Below, piece after piece: positions 15,624-25,038 of a stretch of 64,000 nucleotides of DNA. The stretch is taken from positions 5,518,001 through 5,582,000 of the forward strand of contig NZ_CP067041.1 in NCBI RefSeq assembly GCF_016599855.1. The letters are read 5' to 3'. The stretch is from Bradyrhizobium diazoefficiens (GTDB taxonomy: Bacteria; Pseudomonadota; Alphaproteobacteria; Rhizobiales; Xanthobacteraceae). The stretch's first letter is position 1. Every line of letters begins with the position of its first letter. Below the pieces are notes generated by a model. The model did no database searches. It worked only from the letters and a program-made list of their open reading frames with translations, and was not told the origin of the DNA. A program made the position numbers and the translations under genes.

Positions 15624-16592
15624 CTAATGCTCGTCCGCGGCGACGGCGCCCTGCTGCGCCTTGTGGATCGAGGACGGCACCACGCCGAAATATTTCCGGA
15701 ACACGCGGCTGAAATGCGATGAGCTCGAGAAGCCCCAGGAGAATGCCACGTCGGTAATGGTCTTGCCCGCGTGGGCCTCGAGCTCCTGGCGACAATTCTG
15801 CAGGCGCGCCTGCCAGATGTAGTCGCTCACTGTGGTGCCGCGCTCCGAGAACAGCATGTGCAGATAGCGCTTGGAGCAGCCGAGCTCGGCGGAGATCTGG
15901 TCGATGCACAGATCGGGATCGCGCAGGTGCTCCCGAACGAAAAATTGGGCACGCACATACATTGCCTCGGGCCCGACCCGATCGAACATCGTGTCGGCTT
16001 CGCGCAGCGGCAGCAGCAACAGGTCGATCAGCGAATCGGCAACGCCAACCGCGCTGTTGGCCGACAGCTTCGCCGCCTCGTCAAACGTGGCATGGACGAA
16101 ATCATGGGCGATCCGCCCCGTCCCCGTCTTGGCCGACAGCTTGCAGGCCGGCATGCGCTGGGACGGGAAGCCGCGATCGCGCAGCAGTGCTTTCGGCACG
16201 ATCACCACGTCGTGGCGCGTGAAAGCAGGGCTGATGATCGAATGCGGGCAGGAAACGTCATAGGCAATGATGTCCCCCGGGTTCAATTCGATGTGGCGGC
16301 CTTCCTGCTCGAAGTAGGACACCCCGTAGGTCTGGAAGTGAATCTTGATGTACGGGTGTTCGTTGGCCTTGGCGCGTGCCAGCGTGTGCGCGATGCGGTG
16401 CTGGCTGACCTCGATCTGGCAGAGCTTCAGGCGCGAGACGGAGGTGTAGTCGATGCGCCCTTCGAGCGAGGACGCCTCGAGCGGATCGACATCGAAGTGA
16501 CCACACAGACTCGTCAACCCATCGATCCAACTCTGGATCTGCCGCTTCGGCGTCAGTCCGGTCGTCGAGAGCGTATGAATTGTGTCGGACAT
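15624..16592 (-). CDS. AraC-family transcriptional regulator
   Basis: A 322-residue regulator. The N-terminal two-thirds match the AraC-binding-like domain (GRHIELNPGDIIAYD), and the C-terminal ~100 residues are a double helix-turn-helix (ISAELGCSKRYLHMLFSERG and ITDVAFSWGFSSSSHFSRVF). The frame is open to 16721, where an AAGGACGG ribosome-like site precedes an ATG. However, those 43 codons have much lower GC at third positions than the rest of the gene, so I prefer the ATG at 16592. Lying between the PQQ-ADH operon and xoxF and divergent from xoxF, it is the obvious candidate to control one or both. Confidence 0.82.
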   Translation of the reverse strand: MSDTIHTLSTTGLTPKRQIQSWIDGLTSLCGHFDVDPLEASSLEGRIDYTSVSRLKLCQIEVSQHRIAHTLARAKANEHPYIKIHFQTYGVSYFEQEGRHIELNPGDIIAYDVSCPHSIISPAFTRHDVVIVPKALLRDRGFPSQRMPACKLSAKTGTGRIAHDFVHATFDEAAKLSANSAVGVADSLIDLLLLPLREADTMFDRVGPEAMYVRAQFFVREHLRDPDLCIDQISAELGCSKRYLHMLFSERGTTVSDYIWQARLQNCRQELEAHAGKTITDVAFSWGFSSSSHFSRVFRKYFGVVPSSIHKAQQGAVAADEH

Positions 16593-17103
16593 CAATCCAG
16601 CCACCGATCCGTTCCGGAATTCGACGCGAATCGCGACCAGCGCTGTCGGAGCCCTCAGCCGTGATTGCGCGACGTTTACCTCAAATTTGGCCGGTCTTTG
16701 AAACGAGCGCCATCGCTTCATTGCCGTCCTTGAAGGTCAATCCTCCGCCTTAGTTGCAGCGCCGTCAAGCGGAACCTGATTGTCGAGCGCCGCGCCAAGC
16801 CGCGCCGAAGCCGCTGAATTCGCTGCTGCAAAATCAAAAACTTCACCTCCGTGCGCTGTCGAGCAAAGCGGGTTCACTCTTGGGCAAGTTTCCCGTTGGC
16901 GAAGTCGTTAGGGATTGCAGCAGGAACAAAAAGAACGGGCTGCTCCTGCACGTGGACCCGTAGCTCTCATCAGGAGGAGGAAACAGCACAGCATCGTTTC
17001 TGGTCCCCAATGTGACCGCCCTGCACGAGCAGACGCCGGACGAGAAGCCCGGCGATTAAGCAATGCTTCGGAAACAATAAACGAGACCAACGGAGGAATG
17101 ACT
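16593..17103. promoter_or_regulatory. Upstream/leader region of xoxF
   Basis: 511 bp between the AraC gene and xoxF with no convincing gene. It contains the shared 25-bp element at 16863-16887 about 215 bp ahead of the xoxF start codon. A GGAGGAGGAAA purine run (about 16972-16982) lies too far upstream to serve xoxF. The ribosome site actually used is probably ACGGAGGAATGACT just before ATG 17104. The long distance from the element to the start leaves room for an untranslated leader. Confidence 0.5.
16863..16887 (+). promoter_or_regulatory. 25-bp element shared with the pqqA upstream region
   Basis: Second copy of the element described at 11375-11399 (21 of 25 identical), here in the same orientation as xoxF. 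The conserved blocks are GCAAAGC, GTTC, CTCTTGG and CAA. A common regulator of xoxF and pqqA would explain it. This is inference from similarity alone. Confidence 0.42.
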
Positions 17104-18906
17104 ATGCGCAAGGTGCTACTGGCGACCTTTCTTGGCTCCGCGGCGGCTCTCGCCGTCGGGAGCGCGTCAGCCAATGACGAGCTGAACAAGATGTCGCAGA
17201 ACCCGAAAGACTGGGTGATGCCGACAGGCGACTACGCCAATACCCGCTATTCCAAGCTGAACCAGATCAACGCACAAAATGTCGGCAAGCTCCAGGTCGC
17301 CTGGACCTTCTCGACAGGCGTGCTGCGCGGCCACGAAGGCGGTCCGCTGATCATCGGCAACATGATGTACGTCCACACCCCGTTCCCGAATAAGGTCTAC
17401 GCGATTGACCTTTCGCAGGAGAACAAGATCGTCTGGAAGTACGAGCCGAAGCAGGATCCGAACGTCATCCCGGTAATGTGCTGCGATACTGTTAACCGCG
17501 GCCTCGCCTACGGCGACGGCAAGATCTTCCTGCATCAGGCCGACACGACCCTCGTCGCGCTCGACGCCAAGACCGGCCAGGTTGCATGGACCGCGAAGAA
17601 CGGCGATCCCAGCAAGGGTGAGACCGGCACCTCGGCACCGATGGTCGTCAAGGACAAGGTCCTGATCGGCATCTCCGGTGGCGAGTTCGGCGTTCAGGCC
17701 CATATGAGCGCCTACGACATCAAGACCGGCAAGCTGGCCTGGCGCGGCTATTCGGAAGGTCCGGATGAGGAGCTCCTGGTCGACGACAAGACCACCGCAC
17801 TTGGCAAGCCGATCGGCAAGGATTCGAGCCTCAAGACCTGGCAAGGCGATCAGTGGAAGATCGGCGGCGGCGCCACTTGGGGCTGGATCTCCTACGATCC
17901 CGAGCTGAACCTGATCTACTATGGATCAGGCAATCCCTCGACCTGGAATCCGAAGCAGCGGCCCGGCGACAACAAATGGTCGATGACGATCTGGGCACGT
18001 AACCCGGACACTGGTGTCGCCAAGTGGGTCTATCAAATGACGCCCCATGACGAATGGGACTATGACGGCGTCAACGAGATGATCCTCTCGGACCAGTCGA
18101 TCAATGGCCAGCCGCGCAAGCTGCTGACGCATTTCGATCGTAACGGTCTCGGCTACACGCTCGATCGCACCAACGGCGAACTGCTGGTCGCCGAAAAGTA
18201 CGATCCGAAGGTGAACTGGACCTCCGGCGTCGACATGGAGAAGAACTCGGCCACCTATGGTCGTCCGAAGGTGCTCGATGCCGCTTCGACCGACAAGGCG
18301 GGCGAGGACCACAACGTGAAGGGCATCTGCCCGGCCGCGCTCGGCACCAAGGACGAGCAGCCGGCGGCCTACTCGCCGGACACGCAGCTGTTCTACGTTC
18401 CGACGAACCACGTCTGCATGGACTACGAACCGTTCAAGGTGAGCTACACCGCGGGCCAGCCCTATGTGGGCGCGACGCTCTCGATGTATCCGCCGCCGGG
18501 CGATAGCAACATGGGTAACTTCATCGCCTGGGACGGCAAGACCGGCAAGATCGTCTGGTCGAACAAGGAGCAGTTCTCGGTCTGGTCGGGTGCGCTCGCA
18601 ACTGCCGGCGGCGTGGTGTTCTACGGCACGCTCGAAGGCTACCTGAAGGCGGTGGACGCCAAGACCGGCAAGGAGCTCTACAAGTTCAAGACTCCTTCCG
18701 GTATCATCGGCAACGTCACCACATATGAGAACGGCGGCAAACAGTACGTCGCGGTGCTCTCCGGCGTGGGCGGCTGGGCCGGCATCGGTCTGGCAGCAGG
18801 CCTGACCGATCCGACCGCTGGCCTCGGCGCAGTCGGCGGCTACGCGGCACTCAGCAACTACACGGCGCTGGGTGGCACGCTGACCGTGTTCTCGCTGCCG
18901 AACTAG
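17104..18906 (+). CDS. xoxF: XoxF, lanthanide-dependent methanol dehydrogenase
   Basis: A 600-residue periplasmic PQQ enzyme oxidising methanol to formaldehyde (and possibly on to formate). The signal peptide runs to about residue 23 (ASA-N). Diagnostic residues: vicinal disulfide Cys126-Cys127 ([10 protein letters not shown]), metal ligands Glu194 (GGEFG), Asn277 (GSGNP) and Asp319, and the extra lanthanide ligand Asp321 ([10 protein letters not shown]). MxaF has Ala at the last position. Length and sequence fit the XoxF5 clade. It is followed by xoxG and the glutathione-dependent formaldehyde genes on the same strand. ATG 17104 immediately precedes the signal peptide; the frame upstream to 16915 is not protein-like. 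Confidence 0.96.
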   Translation: MRKVLLATFLGSAAALAVGSASANDELNKMSQNPKDWVMPTGDYANTRYSKLNQINAQNVGKLQVAWTFSTGVLRGHEGGPLIIGNMMYVHTPFPNKVYAIDLSQENKIVWKYEPKQDPNVIPVMCCDTVNRGLAYGDGKIFLHQADTTLVALDAKTGQVAWTAKNGDPSKGETGTSAPMVVKDKVLIGISGGEFGVQAHMSAYDIKTGKLAWRGYSEGPDEELLVDDKTTALGKPIGKDSSLKTWQGDQWKIGGGATWGWISYDPELNLIYYGSGNPSTWNPKQRPGDNKWSMTIWARNPDTGVAKWVYQMTPHDEWDYDGVNEMILSDQSINGQPRKLLTHFDRNGLGYTLDRTNGELLVAEKYDPKVNWTSGVDMEKNSATYGRPKVLDAASTDKAGEDHNVKGICPAALGTKDEQPAAYSPDTQLFYVPTNHVCMDYEPFKVSYTAGQPYVGATLSMYPPPGDSNMGNFIAWDGKTGKIVWSNKEQFSVWSGALATAGGVVFYGTLEGYLKAVDAKTGKELYKFKTPSGIIGNVTTYENGGKQYVAVLSGVGGWAGIGLAAGLTDPTAGLGAVGGYAALSNYTALGGTLTVFSLPN

Positions 18907-18923
18907 TCTCAACCCGTGTGGTT

Positions 18924-18953
18924 CCGGCGCGTGGATCAAACCCCACGCGCCGG
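18924..18953 (+). promoter_or_regulatory. Intercistronic stem-loop between xoxF and xoxG
   Basis: CCGGCGCGTGG (18924-18934) and CCACGCGCCGG (18943-18953) form a perfect 11-bp GC-rich stem with an 8-nt loop. No T-run follows, so it is more likely an mRNA-stabilising or partial attenuation structure than a full terminator. It would allow more dehydrogenase than cytochrome to be made from one transcript. Confidence 0.6.
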
Positions 18954-18987
18954 CTAGCCTCCATGAACGCCTCCAGAGGAAAATCAC

Positions 18988-19509
18988 TTGCGTAAAATCC
19001 GCGCTGTTGTTGCCGCCATGATCTTCGTTGCGTCCGGAGGAATTGCACTCGCGGATGGCTCGGGTGATCCGACCGCCGTCAAGCAGAACGAGAACGGCGA
19101 ATGGCTCGATAAGGAAGGAAACCCGACCTACAAGATATCGTCTGACGGAAACGTGGACTGGTACACTTATTCCGGATACCGCCGCTACCACTCCGAGTGC
19201 CATGTCTGCCATGGCCCCGACGGAATGGGATCGACCTACGCACCGGCTCTGAAGGATTCGCTGAAGACCATGAGCTATGCCGACTTTCTCGGCGTCGTCG
19301 CCTCTGGCCGCAAGAACATCTCCACTGCCGCCGAGAACGTCATGCCCGCATTCGGCGATAATCCGAACGTCGCCTGCTACATGGACGATCTCTACGTGTA
19401 TCTGCGCGCCCGCTCCAACGAGGCTTGGGGTCGCGCCCGCCCTGCCAAGCACGACGACAAAACTGAAGCCTATGCAGCGGCGGAAGATTCTTGCATGGGC
19501 AAAAAGTGA
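18988..19509 (+). CDS. xoxG: XoxG-type c-type cytochrome (methanol metabolism-related, four extra-Cys type)
   Basis: A 173-residue secreted cytochrome c and the physiological electron acceptor of XoxF. It starts at TTG 18988 behind CAGAGGAAAA. The signal peptide ends IALADG. The haem motif CHVCH is at residues 71-75, and the probable axial Met is in VMPAFGDN. Two additional cysteines (VACYMDD and DSCMGKK) fit the methanol-metabolism cytochrome family with four conserved cysteines. It lies 81 bp downstream of xoxF after the stem-loop, and 62 bp ahead of the formaldehyde dehydrogenase gene. Confidence 0.92.
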   Translation: MRKIRAVVAAMIFVASGGIALADGSGDPTAVKQNENGEWLDKEGNPTYKISSDGNVDWYTYSGYRRYHSECHVCHGPDGMGSTYAPALKDSLKTMSYADFLGVVASGRKNISTAAENVMPAFGDNPNVACYMDDLYVYLRARSNEAWGRARPAKHDDKTEAYAAAEDSCMGKK

Positions 19510-19571
19510 ACGTTTGGAGCCCGGCCGAGACTCAACTCTTGGCGTCTCCATGAGAATCTGAGGAGTTAGCG

Positions 19572-20681
19572 ATGAAGACACGTGCCGCCGTTGCTTTCGA
19601 AGCCAAGAAGCCGCTCGAGATTGTCGAGGTCGATCTGGAAGGACCGAAGACCGGCGAAGTCCTGGTCGAGATCAAGGCGACGGGCATCTGCCATACCGAC
19701 GCCTACACGCTCGACGGTTTCGACAGCGAAGGAATCTTCCCGTCGATCCTCGGCCATGAGGGCGCCGGCATCATCCGCGAGATTGGCGCGGGCGTGACCT
19801 CGGTGAAGCCGGGCGATCACGTCATTCCGCTCTACACGCCGGAATGCCGGCAGTGCAAAAGCTGCCTGAGCCAGAAGACCAATCTCTGCACCGCGATCCG
19901 CGCGACGCAGGGCAAGGGCGTGATGCCCGACGGCACCAGCCGCTTCTCCTACCAGGGCAAGCCGATCTACCACTACATGGGCTGCTCGACCTTCTCCAAT
20001 TTCACCGTGCTGCCGGAGATCGCAGTAGCGAAGATCCGCGAGGACGCCCCCTTCGACAAAAGCTGCTACATCGGCTGCGGCGTTACCACCGGCGTCGGCG
20101 CCGTCGTCAACACCGCGAAGGTCACACCAGGCTCCAACGTCGTGGTGTTCGGCCTCGGCGGTATCGGCCTCAACGTGATCCAGGGCGCCAAGATGGCCGG
20201 CGCCGACAAGATCATCGGCGTCGACATCAACGACTCCAAGGAGGAATGGGGCCGCCGGTTCGGCATGACCGACTTCGTCAACCCCAAGAAGATCACGGGC
20301 GACATTGTTCCGCACCTCGTCACCCTCACCGATGGCGGCGCCGACTACACCTTCGACTGCACCGGCAACACCAATGTGATGCGCCAGGCGTTGGAAGCCT
20401 GCCATCGCGGCTGGGGCACCTCGATCATCATCGGTGTCGCCGAAGCTGGCAAGGAGATCGCCACCCGTCCGTTCCAGCTCGTCACCGGCCGTAACTGGCG
20501 CGGCACCGCCTTCGGCGGCGCCCGCGGCCGCACCGACGTGCCGAAGATCGTCGATTGGTACATGAACGGAAAGATCCAGATCGACCCGATGATCACCCAC
20601 ACGCTGAAGCTCGAAGACATCAACAAGGGCTTCGACCTGATGCATGAGGGCAAATCGATTCGTTCAGTCGTCGTGTTCTAG
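19572..20681 (+). CDS. frmA: S-(hydroxymethyl)glutathione dehydrogenase (class III alcohol dehydrogenase)
   Basis: A 369-residue zinc-dependent medium-chain dehydrogenase that oxidises S-hydroxymethylglutathione with NAD+ to S-formylglutathione. Catalytic zinc ligands are in GICHTDAYT (Cys) and GHEGAG (His-Glu), with structural zinc cysteines in [15 protein letters not shown]. The Rossmann motif is [14 protein letters not shown]. The gene follows xoxFG on the same strand with a GAGGAGTTAGCG ribosome site. In methylotrophic rhizobia this enzyme removes the formaldehyde made by XoxF. It is also called flhA or adhI in related organisms. Confidence 0.95.
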   Translation: MKTRAAVAFEAKKPLEIVEVDLEGPKTGEVLVEIKATGICHTDAYTLDGFDSEGIFPSILGHEGAGIIREIGAGVTSVKPGDHVIPLYTPECRQCKSCLSQKTNLCTAIRATQGKGVMPDGTSRFSYQGKPIYHYMGCSTFSNFTVLPEIAVAKIREDAPFDKSCYIGCGVTTGVGAVVNTAKVTPGSNVVVFGLGGIGLNVIQGAKMAGADKIIGVDINDSKEEWGRRFGMTDFVNPKKITGDIVPHLVTLTDGGADYTFDCTGNTNVMRQALEACHRGWGTSIIIGVAEAGKEIATRPFQLVTGRNWRGTAFGGARGRTDVPKIVDWYMNGKIQIDPMITHTLKLEDINKGFDLMHEGKSIRSVVVF

Positions 20682-20710
20682 CTCAAGTCACACCCAAGGA
20701 GGATCGACCC

Positions 20711-21274
20711 ATGACTGTTGCACTCCATCCCTCGATCGACAACGGTATCAAACAGGGCACAGGCCATTTTGCCGGCGGCACGCTGGTCTGCAAATGCAAG
20801 GACCATCCGGTCAAGGTCGGCGTCAAGGGCGACGTGGCGCACAACCACGCCTGCGGCTGCACCAAGTGCTGGAAGCCGCCGGGCGCGACCTTCTCGGTCG
20901 TCGCGGTCGTGCCGCGCCAGAACGTCACCGTGCTCGAGAACGGCGACAAGCTCCAGATCGTCGACGCCTCCGCGGTGATCCAGCGGCACGCCTGCAAGGC
21001 CTGCGGCACCCACATGTTCGGTCGCATCGAGAACAAAAACCATCCGTTCTACGGTCTCGATTTCATCCATCCGGAACTGTTCCAGGAGCAAGGCTCGCAG
21101 GCGCCGCAATTCGCCGCCTTCGTCTCCTCGGTGATCGAATCGGGCGTGAAGCCCGAGCAGATGGCCGGCATCCGGTCGCGCCTGAAGGAAATCGGCCTCG
21201 AGCCCTATGATTGCCTGTCGCCGGCGCTGATGGATGCGATTGCGACCCACGTAGCGAAGGCCAAGGCCGCCTGA
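20711..21274 (+). CDS. gfa: S-(hydroxymethyl)glutathione synthase (glutathione-dependent formaldehyde-activating enzyme)
   Basis: A 187-residue member of the Gfa/CENP-V zinc-binding family that promotes addition of glutathione to formaldehyde, supplying the substrate of the preceding dehydrogenase. Zinc cysteines are seen in [26 protein letters not shown] and HACKACGTH. It is 29 bp after frmA with an AAGGAGGATCG ribosome site, so the two are co-transcribed. The S-formylglutathione hydrolase needed for the next step is not in the window. Confidence 0.94.
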   Translation: MTVALHPSIDNGIKQGTGHFAGGTLVCKCKDHPVKVGVKGDVAHNHACGCTKCWKPPGATFSVVAVVPRQNVTVLENGDKLQIVDASAVIQRHACKACGTHMFGRIENKNHPFYGLDFIHPELFQEQGSQAPQFAAFVSSVIESGVKPEQMAGIRSRLKEIGLEPYDCLSPALMDAIATHVAKAKAA

Positions 21275-21292
21275 GCAAGGCCGCCCGACATT

Positions 21293-21327
21293 GCCCGTCC
21301 GCTCGCTGGTCGGCGAGCCGGACGGGC
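21293..21327 (+). terminator. GC-rich hairpin after gfa
   Basis: GCCCGTCC-GCTCGC pairs with GGCGAGC-CGGACGGGC with one bulged base, about 20 bp after the gfa stop codon. No T-run follows, but the position suits the end of the xoxFG-frmA-gfa transcript. Confidence 0.5.
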
Positions 21328-21329
21328 GC

Positions 21330-21509
21330 GGCTGCCGCCTGTGTACTTTGCGTATGCGAGCGCGTTCCGCTGCCTCAGTCCTGGTCTCTGAATGACTGCG
21401 CAGTGCCGCTCTGTTCCTTCTTGAAGTCAGCGTCCCTGCGATTCTCCCTCCCTCGACTGAGGACTACTGCTTCGTCCGCGCAGTCCCTCTGGCGGACGAA
21501 GCTTTTTTT
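21330..21509 (+). ncRNA. Candidate small RNA ending in an intrinsic terminator
   Basis: This 180-bp stretch has no plausible gene yet ends in a textbook terminator (21469-21509). Within it, CCTCAGTC (21373-21380) pairs with GACTGAGG (21455-21462), closing a domain of about 75 nt that contains a pyrimidine-rich TTCTCCCTCCCTC segment. Such C-rich loops occur in small RNAs that bind ribosome sites. It may instead be only the distal end of the gfa transcript. No known RNA family is recognised. Confidence 0.33.
21469..21509 (+). terminator. Strong intrinsic terminator
   Basis: GCTTCGTCCGC (21469-21479) and GCGGACGAAGC (21492-21502) form a perfect 11-bp stem followed directly by seven T residues. 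It ends either the xoxF-gfa operon or an independent small RNA transcribed from 21.3-21.5 kb. Confidence 0.88.
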
Positions 21510-21859
21510 CACCGCGCTTTCATTTTGATTTTGCGTCGCTCAACGGGCGGCGCATTGGCGCGCCCTGCTTTTGACAAATCGCCGATGCAATCTTTTCCCG
21601 GTGAGAACACTCGGCTGTGAACGCCGAGCCGGCGCGATCTCTGCTAGGCTTGCGCCATCACGATGCCGCGCGAGTTCAAATAAGCAAGAACAACACGGGG
21701 AGGTATCGAGGACATCCAGACATCGCCATTGGCGTTCCTGCCTCCTTCCGGGATTTGCCCGCGCGAGATGAGGGCAGGGATGCGGCGAGACGACGTCAGG
21801 ACGCCGGCTCATATCGGCCACTTTGAATTTGACATGCTTATGAAGAGCGAGGGACGATC
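21510..21859. other. Intergenic region upstream of the molybdopterin hydroxylase pair
   Basis: 350 bp. No coding sequence is convincing. It must carry the promoter of the 2Fe-2S subunit gene, whose ribosome site is GAGCGAGGGACG. Base composition is less GC-rich near the terminator (TTTTCACCGCGCTTTCATTTTGATTTTG). Confidence 0.4.
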
Positions 21860-22312
21860 ATGATCAAGGTGAAGATCAACGGCCAGGAACAGAGCTGGGA
21901 CGGCGACCCGGATCTCCCGCTACTCTGGTTCCTGCGCGACGAGGCCGGGCTGACCGGCACCAAGTTCGGCTGTGGTCAGGCGCTGTGCGGCGCCTGCACC
22001 GTCATCATCGATAAGGAGGCCGTGCGCTCTTGCATCACGTCGATCAACGACGTCGCCGGACGCGAGGTCACCACGATCGAGGGGCTGCATCCCGATGGCG
22101 ATCATCCGGTTCAGAAGGCCTGGCGCCAGGTCAACGTTCCCCAATGCGGCTTCTGCCAATCCGGCCAGATCATGCAGGCCGCAGCGCTCCTGATGGACAA
22201 TCCAAAACCATCGCACGACCAGATCCGCGAGGCGATGTCCGGCAACATCTGCCGCTGCGGCTGCTACCAGCGCATCGAGAACGCGGTCCATCTTGCATCG
22301 ACGGGGGTGTGA
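21860..22312 (+). CDS. [2Fe-2S] small subunit of an isoquinoline 1-oxidoreductase-like molybdoenzyme
   Basis: A 150-residue electron-transfer subunit with two [2Fe-2S] clusters. The plant-ferredoxin-like N-terminal cluster is ligated by Cys38, Cys43, Cys46 and Cys58 (GCGQALCGACTV). The second, helical cluster uses Cys96, Cys99, Cys131 and Cys133 (CGFCQSGQ, CRCGCY). It pairs with the molybdopterin subunit that starts 2 bp after its stop. The subunits form a xanthine-oxidase-family hydroxylase of the IorAB type, which lacks an FAD subunit and donates electrons to cytochromes or an artificial acceptor. Its substrate (an aldehyde or N-heterocycle) is unknown. Confidence 0.88.
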   Translation: MIKVKINGQEQSWDGDPDLPLLWFLRDEAGLTGTKFGCGQALCGACTVIIDKEAVRSCITSINDVAGREVTTIEGLHPDGDHPVQKAWRQVNVPQCGFCQSGQIMQAAALLMDNPKPSHDQIREAMSGNICRCGCYQRIENAVHLASTGV

Positions 22313-22313
22313 C

Positions 22314-24626
22314 ATGAATTTCATCGACAATCCCCGGAAGCTTCGTGGCTTCGAAAAGCATCTGAAGGTCGAGAAGGTCTCGCGTCGCAGCATCCTGAAG
22401 GGGCTCGGCGTGACCGGCGGCTTCGTACTCGCCGCACCTGTGATGACGCGCCAGGCTTTTGCCTATGAGACCGGCGCCGATAAAATGCCGTATGGCGTCG
22501 TGGTCGATCCGCGCGTGTTCGTTGCGGTCGCGCCCGACGGCACCATCACCATCCTCGCCCATCGTGCCGAAATGGGCACCGGCGTGCGCACCAGCCTGCC
22601 GCTGATCGTGGCCGAGGAGATGGAGGCGGACTGGTCCAAGGTCAAGGTGGAGCAGGCCCATGGCGATGAGGTCAAATTCGGCAACCAGGACACCGACGGC
22701 TCGCGCAGCACACGGCACTATCTGATCCCGATGCGCCAGATCGGCGCCTCTGCCCGCACCATGCTGGAGCAGGCCGCGTCCAAGCGCTGGGGCGTGCCGG
22801 CAACCGAGGTGAAGGCGGTCAACCACGAGGTCGTCCACAGCGCGAGCGGACGCAAGCTCGGCTTCGGCGAACTCGCAGTCGACGCCGCCAAGGAATCGGT
22901 GCCGAGCATTGAAGGGCTCAAGCTGAAAGACCCCAAGGATTTCCGCTATCTCGGCAAGGGCCAAGTCGGCATCGTCGATCTCCACGACATCACCACGGGC
23001 AAGGCGCGTTACGGCGCCGACGTGCGCCTCCCCGGCATGAAATATGCCGTTATCGCGCGCCCGCCGGTGACCGGCGGCAAGCTGGTCAAGTTCGAGCCGG
23101 ACGATGCACTGAAGATTCCCGGCGTCGAGAAGGTGATGCAGGTGCGCGGCTGGCCGTGGCCGTCGAAATTCCAGCCGCTCGGCGGCGTCGCGGTGATCGC
23201 CCGCAACACCGGCGCCGCGATCAAGGGCCGCGACGCACTGAAGCTTACCTGGGAGGACGGCGCCAACGGCAAATACGACTCGGTCGCCTACCGCAAGGAC
23301 CTCGAAGAGGCCGCGCGCAAGCCGGGTCTCGTCGTACGCCAGGAGGGCGACGCGGATGCCGCGCTGAAAGCCGCCGACAAGGTCGTGATCGGCGAATATT
23401 ATCTGCCGCACCTCGCCCATGTCAGCATGGAGCCGCCGGTCGCGGTCGCCGACGTCAAGGGGAACAAGGCGGAGATCTGGGCGCCGGTGCAGAGCCCCGG
23501 CGGCACCCGCGAGGACGTCGCCAAGACGCTCGGCATTCCCGAGGACAATGTTACTGTCAACGTCACGCTGCTCGGCGGCGGCTTCGGCCGCAAGTCGAAA
23601 TGCGATTTCGTGCTCGAGGCTGCGCTCCTCTCCAAGGAGCTCGGTGCGCCCGTGAAGGTGCAATGGACGCGTGAGGACGACCTCCATCATGATTTCCTGC
23701 ACACCGTTTCGGTGGAGCGGATCGAGGCGGGACTGGACAAGGACGGCAAGGTGATCGCATGGCGCCACCGCAGCGTGGCGCCGAGCATCGCCTCGACCTT
23801 CGCAGCAGGTGTCAAGCATGCAGCGCCGTTCGAACTCGGCATGGGGCTCGTCGACATGCCATTCGAGATCGCCAACATCTCGTGCGAGAACCCGGAAGCT
23901 GCGGCGTTTACCCGCATCGGCTGGTTCCGTTCGGTCTCGAACATCCCGTGCGCCTTCGCGGTGCAGTCGATGGTCGGCGAGATCGCGAATGCGACCGGCC
24001 GCGACCAGAAAGAGACGCTGCTCGCGCTGATCGGTACGCCGCGGATCGTCAAGCCCAACGTGAAGGACCTCTGGAACTACGGCGAGCCATATGACAGCTA
24101 TCCGATCGACACCGCGCGCCTGCGCAAGGTGGTCGAGCTTGTCGCCGAGAAGGGCGAATGGGGGCGTCAGGTGCCAAAGGGCCACGGCCTCGGCATCGCC
24201 GTGCACCGTAGCTTCGTCAGCTACATCGCGACCATCGTCGAGGTGGCCGTCGACGAGAAGGGCAAGCTCACGGTACCGCGGGTCGACACCGCGATCGATT
24301 GCGGCACCTACGTCAATCCGGAGCGCATTCAATCGCAGATCGAGGGTGCGGCGATCATGGGGCTGAGCCTCGCCAAATACGGCGCGGTCACCTTCAAGGA
24401 CGGCAAGGTGGAGCAGAAGAATTTTGACGATTTCCAAGTCGTCAGGATCGACGAATCTCCGCTGGTGACCAACGTCCACATCGTGCCGCCCGGACCCGAT
24501 ACGCCGCCGAGCGGCGTCGGCGAGCCGGGGGTGCCGCCATTCGCACCGGCACTGATGAACGCCATCTTCGCGGCGACCGGCAAGCGCATCCGCGCACTGC
24601 CGATCGGCAAACAATTGGAAGCCTGA
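22314..24626 (+). CDS. Molybdopterin-binding large subunit, isoquinoline 1-oxidoreductase-like, Tat-exported
   Basis: A 770-residue xanthine-oxidase-family subunit. The N-terminus has a Tat signal ([15 protein letters not shown], about residues 25-39), so the enzyme is periplasmic. The cofactor-binding motif [12 protein letters not shown] lies in the middle, and the catalytic Glu is in GVGEPGVPP near the C-terminus. Single-chain large subunits with a Tat signal and no CoxM-type FAD partner match IorB. The ATG at 22314 lies just after the small-subunit stop. The opposite strand is open for a very long stretch here, which is a codon-bias shadow. Proximity to the formaldehyde genes allows an aldehyde substrate but does not prove one. 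Confidence 0.88.
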   Translation: MNFIDNPRKLRGFEKHLKVEKVSRRSILKGLGVTGGFVLAAPVMTRQAFAYETGADKMPYGVVVDPRVFVAVAPDGTITILAHRAEMGTGVRTSLPLIVAEEMEADWSKVKVEQAHGDEVKFGNQDTDGSRSTRHYLIPMRQIGASARTMLEQAASKRWGVPATEVKAVNHEVVHSASGRKLGFGELAVDAAKESVPSIEGLKLKDPKDFRYLGKGQVGIVDLHDITTGKARYGADVRLPGMKYAVIARPPVTGGKLVKFEPDDALKIPGVEKVMQVRGWPWPSKFQPLGGVAVIARNTGAAIKGRDALKLTWEDGANGKYDSVAYRKDLEEAARKPGLVVRQEGDADAALKAADKVVIGEYYLPHLAHVSMEPPVAVADVKGNKAEIWAPVQSPGGTREDVAKTLGIPEDNVTVNVTLLGGGFGRKSKCDFVLEAALLSKELGAPVKVQWTREDDLHHDFLHTVSVERIEAGLDKDGKVIAWRHRSVAPSIASTFAAGVKHAAPFELGMGLVDMPFEIANISCENPEAAAFTRIGWFRSVSNIPCAFAVQSMVGEIANATGRDQKETLLALIGTPRIVKPNVKDLWNYGEPYDSYPIDTARLRKVVELVAEKGEWGRQVPKGHGLGIAVHRSFVSYIATIVEVAVDEKGKLTVPRVDTAIDCGTYVNPERIQSQIEGAAIMGLSLAKYGAVTFKDGKVEQKNFDDFQVVRIDESPLVTNVHIVPPGPDTPPSGVGEPGVPPFAPALMNAIFAATGKRIRALPIGKQLEA

Positions 24627-24683
24627 GGCGCGGAACATCAGGCGGCCTCGCGCCGTTTCCATCGATCTGACAGGAGCAGATCG

Positions 24684-24947
24684 ATGACAGACATCCCAAG
24701 GGCGCTCGCAGTCTCGCTGCTGTCGAGCGCCTTTCTTTTGACCACCGCGGCCGCGTTCGCCCAGAGCAGCACGGCCGCGCCACCGACCACCGCGACGCGT
24801 CCAACCGCGCCGGACCAGAACTCGCTTCCCAACGCCAGCGCCCCGCCCGCCTCGACCAACCAGACCACCGGGCAGAGCAACACCGATCCGAAGGTTCGGC
24901 AGATGAATCAAGCGGAGAAGGACAAGGTCGAGCGCGAGGGGAAGTGA
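24684..24947 (+). CDS. Small secreted low-complexity protein
   Basis: An 87-residue product: a signal peptide (to about AAAFAQ, residue 27), then a Thr/Pro/Ala/Ser/Asn-rich, probably unstructured segment and a charged C-terminus (MNQAEKDKVEREGK). It stands alone 57 bp after the molybdoenzyme gene behind a CAGGAGCAGATCG ribosome site, so it could be part of that operon. Similar short, disordered, exported proteins are common in Bradyrhizobium. No function is assigned. Confidence 0.55.
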   Translation: MTDIPRALAVSLLSSAFLLTTAAAFAQSSTAAPPTTATRPTAPDQNSLPNASAPPASTNQTTGQSNTDPKVRQMNQAEKDKVEREGK

Positions 24948-25038
24948 GCTGAGGTCACTCGCGCAAAATGCGGCGGACGTTGCCGTCCGCCGCATTTGCC
25001 CCCGTGACGCTCCGCTTCTCTCGATCCGCCTGCGGAGC

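Noticed and set aside
16593..16721. Upstream extension of the AraC regulator with a ribosome-like AAGGACGG before ATG 16721
   Set aside because: Third codon positions in this stretch are only about two-thirds G/C, far below the rest of the gene, and the added residues look unlike the family. Kept only as an alternative start.
17104..18906. Possible calcium-type MxaF
   Set aside because: The active site has Asp319-Tyr-Asp321, whereas MxaF has Ala at the second position, and no mxaI is present. XoxF is the better call.
22170..24995. A very long open frame on the minus strand, 941 codons, antisense to the molybdopterin subunit
   Set aside because: It mirrors the codon periodicity of the strong plus-strand gene, has no protein family features, and spans gene boundaries. 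It is a high-GC shadow.
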